This document shows, one piece after another, positions 1 to 8,399 of a stretch of DNA of 64,000 nt. The notes below the pieces were generated by a model, which did no database searches, was not told where the DNA came from, and was given only the letters and a program-made list of their open reading frames with translations. The DNA lies in NCBI GenBank assembly GCA_016710075.1, contig JADJLO010000041.1, positions 310,001 through 374,000 on the forward strand, given 5' to 3'. Position 1 is the stretch's first letter. Each line of letters begins with the position of its first letter. The position numbers were made by a program, and so were the translations under genes. The stretch comes from Acidobacteriota bacterium. Lineage in GTDB: Bacteria; Acidobacteriota; Blastocatellia; RBC074.

Positions 1-362
1 TCGACCTGCATCCGCTTGCCTCCGACCTGAAATGAGAGCTCGGTCTTCGGCGTATACCCGGCAAGCGGAACCTGCTGAACCCAGCTCCCATCGGGATTAC
101 CCGGCTTGAGACCCATCCCCTTGAACTGCTCGGTCAAATACTTGACCGTCAGATCCTCGCCTTTGGTGCCGGGCGCGCGCCCCTCGAATTCATCAGACGC
201 CAGCACCTTGATGTGCTTCATCAAATCCGCGCCCTGGATGCTCTCGTTCGAGGCCGTCATGTCCACCTTCGCTTTGATCGCACTCTCCGGAGCCTTCGTG
301 CAGCCGAACATCAGCGCCGTTCCTAATACAAGTATCGAGAATATGAGATTTTTATTTTTCAT
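1..362 (-). CDS. M28-family peptidase lipoprotein, 5' part only
   Basis: The reading frame opens at an ATG at 362 and runs off the left edge of the window, so about 120 residues are visible. An AAAGGTG ribosome-binding site precedes the start. The product begins with a lipoprotein signal (MKNKNLIFSILVLG, then MFGC as lipobox, Cys near residue 21). It continues with DLMKHIKVLASDEFEGR and GTKGEDLTVKYL, the usual N-terminal block of secreted M28 zinc aminopeptidases just before the PA-like insert. The metal-binding part lies outside the window, so activity cannot be judged. It is divergent from speA. Family placement is by motif recognition; the lipoprotein signal is seen directly. Confidence 0.8.
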   Translation of the reverse strand, partial: MKNKNLIFSILVLGTALMFGCTKAPESAIKAKVDMTASNESIQGADLMKHIKVLASDEFEGRAPGTKGEDLTVKYLTEQFKGMGLKPGNPDGSWVQQVPLAGYTPKTELSFQVGGKRMQV

Positions 363-719
363 CTTCACCTTTCTATCTTCTTCTGTTTATATCCACCCGT
401 TCACAGCATGCAAAACAACACACCTGCCAGGCGAAATGTCATTCGATAATTCCAGAAAATCAATGATTGAGTCTGACCAGCATCGCACAAACTGATCGAC
501 TCTCAAAACCGCATAAAAACTATCTCAAAACTGTTCAATGTCCTCAATTCTAATCTTTATTCAGCGGAAAACCGGCCATGAGAGGCTTAAAAAAATAGTT
601 TTTGACAGCATGCGACCAATCTGTTATTGTCCGAACTCAATTAGATAACTTCCGAATCCGCATCAAGTTTGCGTTGGATAGAGCTTCCAAAGGCTTGCCG
701 GCGATAGACGATAGAGGCA
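363..719. other. Divergent intergenic region, M28 gene / speA
   Basis: This 357-base stretch separates two divergent genes and holds the speA promoter at 602-630. No convincing open reading frame or repeat was seen in the rest. The short frame on the plus strand across 106-495 is antisense to the M28 gene. Confidence 0.6.
602..630 (+). promoter_or_regulatory. Sigma-70-type promoter of speA
   Basis: A perfect -35 hexamer TTGACA (602-607) is followed after 17 bases by TATTGT (625-630), a good -10. Transcription would begin near 637, giving a leader of about 85-165 nt depending on which speA start is used. It lies 90 bases upstream of the earliest speA start, on the same strand. Confidence 0.7.
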
Positions 720-2708
720 GTGGCTTTCTGTCCAAAGGTGCGAAAAGTTAGTCTCGACATCTTTTTATTCCAATACCAGGAGGTCAACGAACGGTCAGAA
801 ATGAAATCAGCCATCGCTGAGGTTGCTCAGACCTACGGCATCGAGAGTTGGGGAGCCGGATATTTCGGCATCAATTCACGAGGCCACCTGATAGTACATC
901 CTGCCGAGGGAGATCCGCGGAGCGTGGATGTTAAACAGGTCGTTGATGATCTGCTCGCAAGACGGATCAAACTACCTCTTATCCTGCGGTTCCCGCAAAT
1001 ATTCGCCGGTCAGGTTCGAAAATTGAACCAATCCTTCCGCTCGGCGATGAAAGAATACGAATATAAAGGTGAGCATCTGGCGGTTTTCCCGATGAAGGTG
1101 AACCAGCGTCGCCAGGTGATCGAGGCCTATCTTGAGGAAGCGACGAAGTACAATTACGGGCTCGAAGCAGGCAGCAAGCCGGAGCTATATGCGGCGATCG
1201 CGCTTGATCAATCGCCCGATTCGCTTCTCGTATGCAATGGGTTCAAGGATGACGGGTTCATCGATCTGGCCTATATCGGGACGGAGATTGGAAAGAACGT
1301 CGTCATCGTGATCGAGAAGTTGAACGAATTGCCGAAGGTGATCGATCGGACGCTGGCTTCCGGGACTCGCCCGATGCTCGGGATGCGAGTCAGGCTCTAC
1401 ACGCGCGGGTCAGGGCGCTGGGAGAAATCGGGAGGCGAGCAGTCGAAGTTCGGGCTGACGACGACCGAGCTGCTGCAGGCCGTCAAGATGCTGCGCGAAG
1501 CGGGCATGATCGACATGGTGCGGGTGCTGCATTTTCATATCGGCTCCCAGATCACACAGATCAAACGGGTAAAGGCCGGGGTCAAGGAGGCTGCCCGGGT
1601 CTATGCCAAGATCCGCAAGATGGGCATCGACGTCGACCATTTGAATGTTGGCGGTGGTGCCGGCGTGGATTATGACGGCAGCAAGACCAGTTTCGAATCA
1701 TCGGCGAATTACACGATGCAGGAATTCGCCAACGACGTCATCTACACGATCAAGGGCGTGTGCGAAGAAGAAAATGTGCCGGAACCGAATGTGATCACCG
1801 AATCGGGGCGCATTCTTGTGGCCTATCACGCGATGCTCATCACGAATATCATCGATGAAATAGAGACCGTCCAGGGCATTCACAACATCACGCTCACCGA
1901 TGACGAACCTCAGGTGATCAACGAGCTTTACGATCTTTACAAGACGATGACTTCGAAGAACTTCCTTGAGTACTACCACGATGCGCTGGAGCACAAGGAA
2001 GAGCTCTTCACGCTCTTCGATCTGGGATTCGTCAACCTCGAAGAGCGGGCCAAAGGCGAAACCCTCTTCTGGGAGGTTTGTGACAGGGCTAATAACTTTG
2101 CCAAGCTGTCTCAATTGAAGTCGGAGGAATTCGACGATTTGAGAAAACTGCTCTCGGCGAAATATCTTTGCAACTTTTCAGTCTTCAGATCCGTCCCTGA
2201 TCATTGGGCGATTGATCAACTTTTTCCGATCATCCCCATTCACAAACTAAACGAAGTCCCGACCGATACAGCCACGCTGGTGGATATCACATGCGACTCC
2301 GACGGGGTTGTCGACAAGTTTGTCGATCTGCACGACGTAAAAGAGGTACTTGAGGTCCACGACCTCAAACCAAATGAGCCATATTACCTGGCATTGTTGC
2401 TGATAGGCGCATACCAGGAGGTGATGGGCAACTTCCACAACCTCTTCGGCACGACAAATGAGGCCCACGTCCTTGTCTCGGGCGACGGGGAGTACCACAT
2501 CAGTCGCATCATCCCGGGATCACAGGTGGGAGACATGCTCTCCTTCGCCAAGTACGAACATGATTTCCTGCAAGAAGGCTTCCGCACCTTGCTAAACAGA
2601 CAGATCAAGAAAGGAAAGCTGACTGAAGAGCAGGCTGACCGTCTGGTTGAGGATTACGAAGGCTACTACAATGGCTACACGTATCTCGATACCAACGGCA
2701 ACCGCTGA
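720..2708 (+). CDS. speA: Biosynthetic arginine decarboxylase (SpeA)
   Basis: PLP enzyme converting arginine to agmatine, the first step of the agmatine route to polyamines. The product opens with YGIESWGAGYFGIN. The PLP lysine sits in FPMKVNQRRQ (Lys126 from the first start), followed by GLEAGSKPEL, the Gly-rich phosphate site NVGGGAGVDYDGS and a long C-terminal arm, the normal SpeA order. Length is 662 residues from GTG 720 or 635 from ATG 801; both fit the family. An AGGAGG lies at 778-783, 17 nt before ATG 801, which is a long spacing, so the true start is uncertain. A deoxyhypusine-synthase-like gene follows after 43 nt, probably co-transcribed, which suggests a joint role in polyamine synthesis. 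Confidence 0.95.
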   Translation: MAFCPKVRKVSLDIFLFQYQEVNERSEMKSAIAEVAQTYGIESWGAGYFGINSRGHLIVHPAEGDPRSVDVKQVVDDLLARRIKLPLILRFPQIFAGQVRKLNQSFRSAMKEYEYKGEHLAVFPMKVNQRRQVIEAYLEEATKYNYGLEAGSKPELYAAIALDQSPDSLLVCNGFKDDGFIDLAYIGTEIGKNVVIVIEKLNELPKVIDRTLASGTRPMLGMRVRLYTRGSGRWEKSGGEQSKFGLTTTELLQAVKMLREAGMIDMVRVLHFHIGSQITQIKRVKAGVKEAARVYAKIRKMGIDVDHLNVGGGAGVDYDGSKTSFESSANYTMQEFANDVIYTIKGVCEEENVPEPNVITESGRILVAYHAMLITNIIDEIETVQGIHNITLTDDEPQVINELYDLYKTMTSKNFLEYYHDALEHKEELFTLFDLGFVNLEERAKGETLFWEVCDRANNFAKLSQLKSEEFDDLRKLLSAKYLCNFSVFRSVPDHWAIDQLFPIIPIHKLNEVPTDTATLVDITCDSDGVVDKFVDLHDVKEVLEVHDLKPNEPYYLALLLIGAYQEVMGNFHNLFGTTNEAHVLVSGDGEYHISRIIPGSQVGDMLSFAKYEHDFLQEGFRTLLNRQIKKGKLTEEQADRLVEDYEGYYNGYTYLDTNGNR

Positions 2709-2751
2709 TTGCCCCTCGGGCCCGCTCGCGGCAGCTTAAAAACAGAATAAC

Positions 2752-3801
2752 ATGATAAGAAGAATTAAAGGCGCAAAGTATCTGACAAAACCCACACAGC
2801 CGTTGCAGATTGACAGGGATCGCAGCGTGCCGGGGTTGCTCGACAAGATGGAGCACATCTCATTCCAGGGCCGAAACCTTGCAATCGCCCATCAGCTCTG
2901 GCTGCAGATGCTCCAGGAAAACTCGGTTGTGATGATGGGCCTGAGCGGAGCGCTGGTCCCGGCGGGGATGCGCAGGCTGGTGGCGTACCTGATTAAAAAC
3001 CGCTGCATCGATGTTCTGGTCTGCAGTGGAGCCAACATTTTCCACGATCTGCATGAGACCCTGGGGCGACATCACTACATCGGCGATCCGCGAACGAGCG
3101 ACACCGAGTTGCTCGAAGAAAAGGTCGATCGCATCTACGACACCTTCGCTTCGGAAGAAGAGTTCCGCGAAGCGAACGAATGGATCGGAGGCTTCGCCGC
3201 CCAGCTCGACAACACTCATCCTTATTCGACGCGCGAGTTCATGCACCTGCTCGGGCGTGAACTGAGCGAAATAGCGACCGAAGACGGCATTCTCACCTCT
3301 GCATTCAAATCCAGAGTCCCGATCTTCTGCCCGGCCATCGCCGACAGCGCCTTCGGCGTGGCCATCGGCATCAGCCGCATCGAGAAGAAGAATCAGTTTC
3401 AGTTCGACGTCATTCAGGATGTGGTCGATATGGCACAGATCGTCTCGAAATCCAGATCTACCGGCGTCGTCTATTTTGGCGGAGGGACGACCAAGACCTT
3501 CATCCAGCAGAGCGAGACCGCCGCGGCAATGCTTCATAACACAGTCCGCGGCCATAAGTATGCAGTCCAGGTGGTCACCGAGACGGCCGATTTCGGCGGG
3601 TACTCGGGCGCGGAGTTCGATCAGGCACAGGCATTCGGCAGGCTGGCGAAGAATGCCAAATCCGTGACTGTTCGCTGCGATGCGACTATCGCAATGCCAA
3701 TGCTTGTCACGGCTCTCTCGCAGACCGCGTCAAAAGCCATGCGCACCCGCAAGCGCGTCCAGTTCACTTTCGGCAGAGATCTCGGGATCTCGATGCCATA
3801 G
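2752..3801 (+). CDS. Deoxyhypusine-synthase-like protein (catalytic Lys position is Arg)
   Basis: A 349-residue member of the deoxyhypusine synthase (DHS) superfamily. Visible blocks are GLSGALVPAGMRRLVAYLI (NAD-binding region), FGGGTTKTFIQQSE (DHS GGGVxKH block) and YSGAEFDQAQAFGRLAKNAK, which aligns with the DHS active-site segment SGAxPDEAxSWGK. In that alignment the lysine that forms the enzyme-imine intermediate is Arg297 (AGG at 3640-3642). Bacteria lack eIF5A hypusine, and bacterial DHS-like enzymes are usually tied to homospermidine or other polyamine chemistry; the adjacent speA supports a polyamine role. With Lys replaced by Arg, ordinary DHS or homospermidine synthase chemistry is doubtful. 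A bidirectional terminator follows directly. Confidence 0.85.
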   Translation: MIRRIKGAKYLTKPTQPLQIDRDRSVPGLLDKMEHISFQGRNLAIAHQLWLQMLQENSVVMMGLSGALVPAGMRRLVAYLIKNRCIDVLVCSGANIFHDLHETLGRHHYIGDPRTSDTELLEEKVDRIYDTFASEEEFREANEWIGGFAAQLDNTHPYSTREFMHLLGRELSEIATEDGILTSAFKSRVPIFCPAIADSAFGVAIGISRIEKKNQFQFDVIQDVVDMAQIVSKSRSTGVVYFGGGTTKTFIQQSETAAAMLHNTVRGHKYAVQVVTETADFGGYSGAEFDQAQAFGRLAKNAKSVTVRCDATIAMPMLVTALSQTASKAMRTRKRVQFTFGRDLGISMP

Positions 3802-3826
3802 TTAGTCATCCCGTCATTCGTGTCTC

Positions 3827-3878
3827 AAAAAAATATGGAGCGCAGGCAAAGTAAAAATGCCTGCGCTCCATATTTTTT
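3827..3878. terminator. Bidirectional intrinsic terminator
   Basis: A 16-bp perfect stem (ATATGGAGCGCAGGCA at 3833-3848, complement at 3858-3873) has a 9-nt loop and is flanked by an A7 run on the left and a T6 run on the right. It can therefore terminate in both directions. It lies between speA/DHS-like (plus) and the LysM gene (minus). Confidence 0.95.
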
Positions 3879-3909
3879 GGGACCGATTAAATTACAGAAC
3901 AAAAGCTTG

Positions 3910-4283
3910 TTATGGAAGCTTTAATTCCTGACCGACCTTGATCTTGTCGGGATCATCGAGCTGGTCGGTGTTCGCCTGGAAGATCTTGTTATAGTCATTC
4001 GCATTGCCGTAAAAACGTTTAGCAATCTTCGAGAGTGTGTCACCTGAGACGACCTTGTAGGTCAGGCCTGACTGGACATTGATGTCGATGACCGCGTCGG
4101 AGACTGCGGCGTCGATGCCTTTGATGACATCCCAAAGCTCGTTTTTCGCATACTCTGAAGGAACGACACCACGGATCAGAAGCTTGTCGCCTTCCAGATT
4201 GAGGTTCTGGACATTGAGGCCTACTTATGCCCTTTATCAATAACGGCGTTATATTTTGCTTTCAGCTCGTCTAAACTAGCCAT
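3910..4283 (-). pseudogene. LysM-domain small protein with a -1 frameshift
   Basis: The frame opens with MASLDELKAKYNAVIDKGHK at 4283 and stops at TAG. The next frame continues as VGLNVQNLNLEGDKLL (a BON-like segment) and then a LysM domain (LTYKVVSGDTLSKIAKRFYG ending in IKVGQELKLP). Adding one A to the AA at 4225-4226 joins the two into a 124-residue protein of a common LysM family that begins with the same MASLDELKAKY. The LysM half would bind peptidoglycan or act as a small cytoplasmic BON-LysM protein. No slippery heptamer fits the junction, so this is a real frameshift or a sequence error rather than programmed recoding. Confidence 0.85.
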
Positions 4284-4423
4284 TGAACTCCTCCATGTTT
4301 AAATTGTTGATTTGTTATTTGTACTGAATATCCGCCGATGAATTACGATAATCGATGACAACGGCGGAATATCGGGGTCAACCCTAGTTGAAGTCTAAAT
4401 GAATAGAACGTTCCAGGCAACAT

Positions 4424-4837
4424 CTAAAACCCGAGATCGCTGATTCTGATCTCGACAGGCCATTTATAAGAATAGAAAGGGAGGCGAATCGACTGGACAT
4501 AGTTGATTCGGGCTTCCATCTTTTTTCCCTCGCGCCAAACCACGACTTTTCGTTCTTCGGGGATACCGAACTCTCTGGCCTTCTCGATAAGCTGGGCGCG
4601 CACGTCGGCCTCGTTGAGGTTGGTCAGGGCGCCTCTTCTGACAATCTCGGATGAAGCCTGTTCCATCTCCCTGTTGCTCAGGTATGCCGGGACGAAGACT
4701 CCTATCAGGTAGGCAATCGCCGCGGCAAATGCCAGCAGAAGAAGAAAAGGAAAGCGCCCTACGCCACGCTCTGATGACGATCGACTGTTATGGCTGAAAA
4801 TAATTTGATTGCACGGCTTTGAATCTGACATAAACAT
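4424..4837 (-). CDS. Single-pass membrane protein, DUF4845-like
   Basis: About 138 residues from ATG 4837, with GGAG motifs just upstream; ATG 4831 is an alternative. A polar N-terminus precedes one transmembrane helix (FPFLLLLAFAAAIAYLIGVF). A soluble domain follows, with VRAQLIEKAREFGIP and INYVQSIRLPFYSYKWPVEI. The architecture and tail resemble DUF4845 proteins, but the resemblance is only moderate and no function is assigned. It begins 34 nt after aroB on the same strand and is probably the last gene of an M3-like/aroB operon. A longer frame reaches back into aroB but has no better start. Confidence 0.65.
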   Translation of the reverse strand: MFMSDSKPCNQIIFSHNSRSSSERGVGRFPFLLLLAFAAAIAYLIGVFVPAYLSNREMEQASSEIVRRGALTNLNEADVRAQLIEKAREFGIPEERKVVVWREGKKMEARINYVQSIRLPFYSYKWPVEIRISDLGF

Positions 4838-4871
4838 ACTCCGATCTCCGATACTATTCCTGTGGATAAAT

Positions 4872-6011
4872 TCAGTAACGTCCTGCCAGCAGATCGCGCA
4901 CGGCTTTTGAGACGACGGCAGCCGGGGTGTCATCGCGAATCACCACGGATCCAACGGCAGTGGGAAGAATCAGGGGGAGCCTGTTTTGAACAACCTTCTT
5001 ATCGTGAGCCAACGCGGCGATGATCTCGGCGGTCTTCAGATCGTCAATCCGGGGGAGCGGGCCAAGAGCATCAATCCTGTGTTTGATGGTATCAGCGTCG
5101 GGGGCGGTGATTATACCAGTCTTGCGGGCAATTTCAGAAGCGCATTTCATTCCATACCCGACGGCTTCGCCATGTTTGAGGCGACGATAGGCAGTGACGG
5201 TCTCAAGGGCGTGGCCGACCGTGTGGCCGAAATTGAGGATCCTTCGCAAGCCCGATTCACGTTCGTCCCGGGTGACAACGCGGGCCTTGATTTGACAGCA
5301 ACCGGATATCAGATGCGAGAGCGAATGCTGGTCGAGATTTACGATTGAATTCAGATTATTCTGGATGAAGTCCGAGAGCGAGCGATCGGCGATCACCCCG
5401 TATTTGACGGCTTCGTAGAGACCGGCTCGCATCTCGCGGCGGGGTAGTGTCGCAAGGGTTGCGGTGTCTATCAGAACGGCGCGCGGCTGATGAAACGCCC
5501 CTATCAGATTCTTCCCCAGATTGTGGTTGACTGCGGTCTTGCCTCCGACAGAGCTGTCAATCTGGGCCAGCAGCGTCGTCGGAATCTGAATATAACCGAT
5601 ACCGCGCAGATAGGTGGCGGCAACGAAACCAGCCAGATCACCGACTACCCCTCCGCCAAGCGCCACGATCACATCAGATCGCGCGACTTTACGCTCAATC
5701 AGAAATCCCCAGGCTTTTTGTGCGGTCCGAAAGGATTTGGCGCTTTCACCGTCGCCGATCAGGTGAGTGATGGTCTGAAACCCTGCCTGCCTGAGGCTCT
5801 TCTCGACTTCACTGCCATAATGAGAATGGACTTTCCGGTTTGAAATGATCGCCGCCCGAATCGCCTTATCGCCGATCGCGCCTCGAATCATCTCACCGGA
5901 TAAGGACAATGACCCAGCGGCAATCGTGATGTCGTACCTGCGCTCGCCGAGCGGAACGTGGATAGTTCTCTTCAAGGATGATGCAGACTTACCGGAAAAA
6001 CTCTTTATCAT
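4872..6011 (-). CDS. aroB: 3-dehydroquinate synthase
   Basis: Second enzyme of the shikimate pathway, converting DAHP to 3-dehydroquinate with NAD and a divalent metal. The NAD-binding block GGGVVGDLAGFVAATYLRGI, the SVGGKTAVNH segment, the metal-site motif NFGHTVGHALE and HGEAVGYGM are all present and intact. From ATG 6011 it is 379 residues, normal for the family; an earlier start at 6038 would overlap the upstream gene. The ATG is 7 nt beyond the stop of the M3-like gene, so the two are likely translationally coupled. No other shikimate genes are in the window. Confidence 0.96.
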   Translation of the reverse strand: MIKSFSGKSASSLKRTIHVPLGERRYDITIAAGSLSLSGEMIRGAIGDKAIRAAIISNRKVHSHYGSEVEKSLRQAGFQTITHLIGDGESAKSFRTAQKAWGFLIERKVARSDVIVALGGGVVGDLAGFVAATYLRGIGYIQIPTTLLAQIDSSVGGKTAVNHNLGKNLIGAFHQPRAVLIDTATLATLPRREMRAGLYEAVKYGVIADRSLSDFIQNNLNSIVNLDQHSLSHLISGCCQIKARVVTRDERESGLRRILNFGHTVGHALETVTAYRRLKHGEAVGYGMKCASEIARKTGIITAPDADTIKHRIDALGPLPRIDDLKTAEIIAALAHDKKVVQNRLPLILPTAVGSVVIRDDTPAAVVSKAVRDLLAGRY

Positions 6012-6018
6012 AAGTTGT

Positions 6019-7512
6019 TTATAAACCGTTGAGAACATCTTCGACCAGATAATCGAAATTTATCGCGCCCAGCCCGAGTTTTGATGAAAGCTCGCCGACG
6101 TCGTATCGCAGGCCGGTGTTCCAGATATCGATGATCTCCTCGCCGGCCTTGGCGGAATCCCACCACCTGGAACCGTAGCGGGTTTTGAGATGATCCCTGA
6201 ATTGAGCCTCGAATCCGGCGGCTCTGATAAAATTTGCAGCGTCGCATGAATCGCTCAGATCGATCAGATGTCCGGACTCGCCGGCATGTATTTTCAAGGC
6301 ATCGGTCATCAGTTCAGAATAACGGATAGCCGGGTTGACGCCTGCCCCTCCAGCATGGAATTCAGCCTCGTAGATCGTTAGCGCGGCCTGCCTGCGAAGT
6401 TCCAGCAGCCTGAATATTCCGAGAGCCTGACGAAATTGCTGACCATCGATGACGCCGAAACAAGATTCCAACCATTGCCTGTCGCTCAGCAGATTCTGAA
6501 ACAGGAATCCCCAGCCGGCTGGTGTCGAGCAATCCACTCCGAATGCGGCAAAACGATATTCCGGCTTGAGATTGGCCGATGTCCAGGCGAAGTGCTGGGA
6601 CTGGCCCATGATCGAAAGAACCTGGCGATAATTCGCCTGCCCTCCGATAAGGCTGATCGATGCCCGTATATCCTGAGGAACCCTGATCGTCGAATAAAAC
6701 GATTTTCTCTGCTTCCCCCGACGTGGTGTCGCATCCAGACTGAAGTTGGATTGATTATTAATGCGGAATCCAAGCCCGCGGCAGGTCTCATCCAATACCC
6801 CGAGAATTCGATCAGCCGGCAGATGACTGTCGAATTTTCTCATCCCCTTCAGATATTCGAGATCCGCAGGCAGCGCATCATCCAGACCGACCCCCGTAAC
6901 TCCCACCAGCAAACCAGGAAACTCTGCGACATAGGCCTTTTCAGTCTGATCCAGGATTAGTCGGGCGTAACGGGCCGGATCACTGATATCCACGCCCTGC
7001 AACTCCTTCTTCATTGCCCGATAATTCTCGAATCCCAGAACTTTGACCGATTCCGCCAGAACCCTCTGTCTTTCAGCTCTCAGATCCTGGGCCTCATCGA
7101 TCAAATCAACCTGGCGGGTATATAGTTCGCGCCGCCGCTCCAGCTTGTCTTCCTTGAAAATCAGATCCTCAAGCTCTCTGATCCCGACTCTTCGATCCTC
7201 CCACTGAACCGTGGCAGCAGATTCATAATCCTCGATCTCTCCCGTTATCTCCCTTGCACTCAACACCCTCGCACCCTCATACGCAAAGGCCAGAAGCTTG
7301 CGGATGCCGTTTCTTTCCGTTTCAAGAAATGCCGCCGTCTCTTCAAATGCAGTTCTCAATCCATCGATCGATTGTCGACTGAACAGGTCTGTGTTCTCAC
7401 CTGAAATATGAGATTTGTCGTTTTGTGATTTGCTTCCAGTACGGAATAGATATTCTTCCAGGTTGAGCTGTGAATGGTAGTCGCTGAAGCGTTTCCGATA
7501 TTCACTTAACAT
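6019..7512 (-). CDS. M3-family metallopeptidase-like protein lacking the zinc site
   Basis: A 497-residue, largely helical protein. The segment FYSTIRVPQDIRASISLIGG, then ANYRQVLSIMGQSQHFAWT and EYRFAAFGVDCSTPAGWGF, matches the catalytic region of bacterial M3 oligopeptidase-like proteins, where VPDxVxL, GGQxDY, HExGHAxHFANT and SVTEG are expected. Here the HExxH window reads S-I-M-G-Q (residues 300-304) and the third ligand Glu is Ala332. All zinc ligands and the catalytic Glu are absent, so it is probably a non-catalytic homologue with a binding or scaffolding role. It heads the aroB operon. The upstream region 7558-7648 is highly structured. Confidence 0.75.
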   Translation of the reverse strand: MLSEYRKRFSDYHSQLNLEEYLFRTGSKSQNDKSHISGENTDLFSRQSIDGLRTAFEETAAFLETERNGIRKLLAFAYEGARVLSAREITGEIEDYESAATVQWEDRRVGIRELEDLIFKEDKLERRRELYTRQVDLIDEAQDLRAERQRVLAESVKVLGFENYRAMKKELQGVDISDPARYARLILDQTEKAYVAEFPGLLVGVTGVGLDDALPADLEYLKGMRKFDSHLPADRILGVLDETCRGLGFRINNQSNFSLDATPRRGKQRKSFYSTIRVPQDIRASISLIGGQANYRQVLSIMGQSQHFAWTSANLKPEYRFAAFGVDCSTPAGWGFLFQNLLSDRQWLESCFGVIDGQQFRQALGIFRLLELRRQAALTIYEAEFHAGGAGVNPAIRYSELMTDALKIHAGESGHLIDLSDSCDAANFIRAAGFEAQFRDHLKTRYGSRWWDSAKAGEEIIDIWNTGLRYDVGELSSKLGLGAINFDYLVEDVLNGL

Positions 7513-7557
7513 CAGTCTGATTGAATTATGAATTTACGATGATAACTAATTGCCAGA

Positions 7558-7648
7558 CGGTCTGGTCGACGCATGTTTACGGATAGCGGCGCATCCCTGA
7601 CCGCAAACCTTTGCAGGGCCCGTACTCATGCGCCGACCACACCGACCG
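7558..7648 (-). ncRNA. Structured leader or small RNA candidate upstream of the M3-like gene
   Basis: The outer arms CGGTC, GGTCG and CGCATG (7558-7575) pair with CATGCG, CGACC and CGACCG (7627-7648). Inside, CCCTG pairs with CAGGG and GCAAA with TTTGC. The result is a long three-tier hairpin ending 46 nt before the start of the minus-strand gene. I recognise no known riboswitch or RNA family. It could be a 5' leader structure, an independent RNA or a decayed repeat. Confidence 0.4.
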
Positions 7649-7817
7649 GATATTAATCAATACCACTGATTACTCCAGGCTGTCAGGTTAAATACACATA
7701 AAATAGTGTGTCAAAATTTAAGAAGAGTCAACACGAAATCTAAGAATCTAAATGATTTATCACCAATTTGGGAAAATTAGGAACAGGCGGGATTTTTCAA
7801 AAATGAAAAAAAATAAA

Positions 7818-7889
7818 GGCGCTACAGTCGTGGGAAGAACCTGTAGCGCCTGTAAATTTGTGATTACCTTTCCTCACCCTGGTAATCAC
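7818..7889 (-). terminator. Tandem hairpins, terminator on the minus strand
   Basis: GGCGCTACAG (7818-7827) pairs perfectly with 7841-7850 across a 13-nt loop, and GTGATTACC (7860-7868) pairs perfectly with 7881-7889. Read on the minus strand, the first hairpin is followed by a T-rich run (TTTATTTTTTTT). This is a good intrinsic terminator, but no gene ends here, so an unannotated minus-strand RNA between about 7890 and 8390 is possible. Confidence 0.65.
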
Positions 7890-8399
7890 CTGACACCGTA
7901 ATGGAATTAACCACTTGGTATCTCGTTGCCCCACCTTGAAGAATGCAAGAGTTGTGCCATACGATAACAGGGACGATTTGCGGCGTAACTCGTTGATAAA
8001 TATAGGCTTAACATCATTACACCAACCTGTATAAACCAGCCCGATCCTGTCTCAGACAGGTAATTCTTACAGCAATCTCCATCATCGGCTATGAAAATTT
8101 TTCCAAACAATGAATATTTGTAGCTGCTCAGCCTTTATCTGCAAATGTTTCAGAAGAGATAGAGGTGCAGATGGGACTGAGCGGATATGGCAAGTATGAG
8201 TATGAGGTTAACACAAGATAATGTGAGTAAATGAAGAGGAATGTCTTTTAAGGGGCTTGCTGAGTTCTTGAGTTAACTGCTATTGTTCGTATCAGTTGGA
8301 ATTTTTAATTTCCAACACTCGATTGTCGTTACTCTTGATTGTCGTTACTGATGATGAAGGTTTTAAGAACATCAACGGGCCACTGAAAATATTAATAAT

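Larger units (their letters stand above)
7513..8399. other. 887-base non-coding stretch with three strong hairpins
   Basis: No credible gene was found on either strand. The stretch holds a long imperfect hairpin (7558-7648), two tandem perfect hairpins (7818-7850 and 7860-7889), a 15-nt odd palindrome CCTGTCTCAGACAGG (8046-8060), and a short direct repeat GATTGTCGTTACT near 8325 and 8338. The last lies close to the start of the next gene and could belong to its promoter. Confidence 0.6.

Noticed and set aside
106..495. 129-codon plus-strand frame at the left edge
   Set aside because: It is antisense to the M28 peptidase gene, whose lipoprotein signal, ribosome-binding site and domain motifs are convincing.
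4210..4240. Programmed -1 frameshift in the LysM gene
   Set aside because: No X-XXY-YYZ heptamer in frame and no stimulatory hairpin directly downstream; a missing base is simpler.
7907..8110. 67-codon minus-strand frame in the long gap
   Set aside because: No domain, no ribosome-binding site and atypical composition; the hairpins nearby suggest RNA rather than protein.
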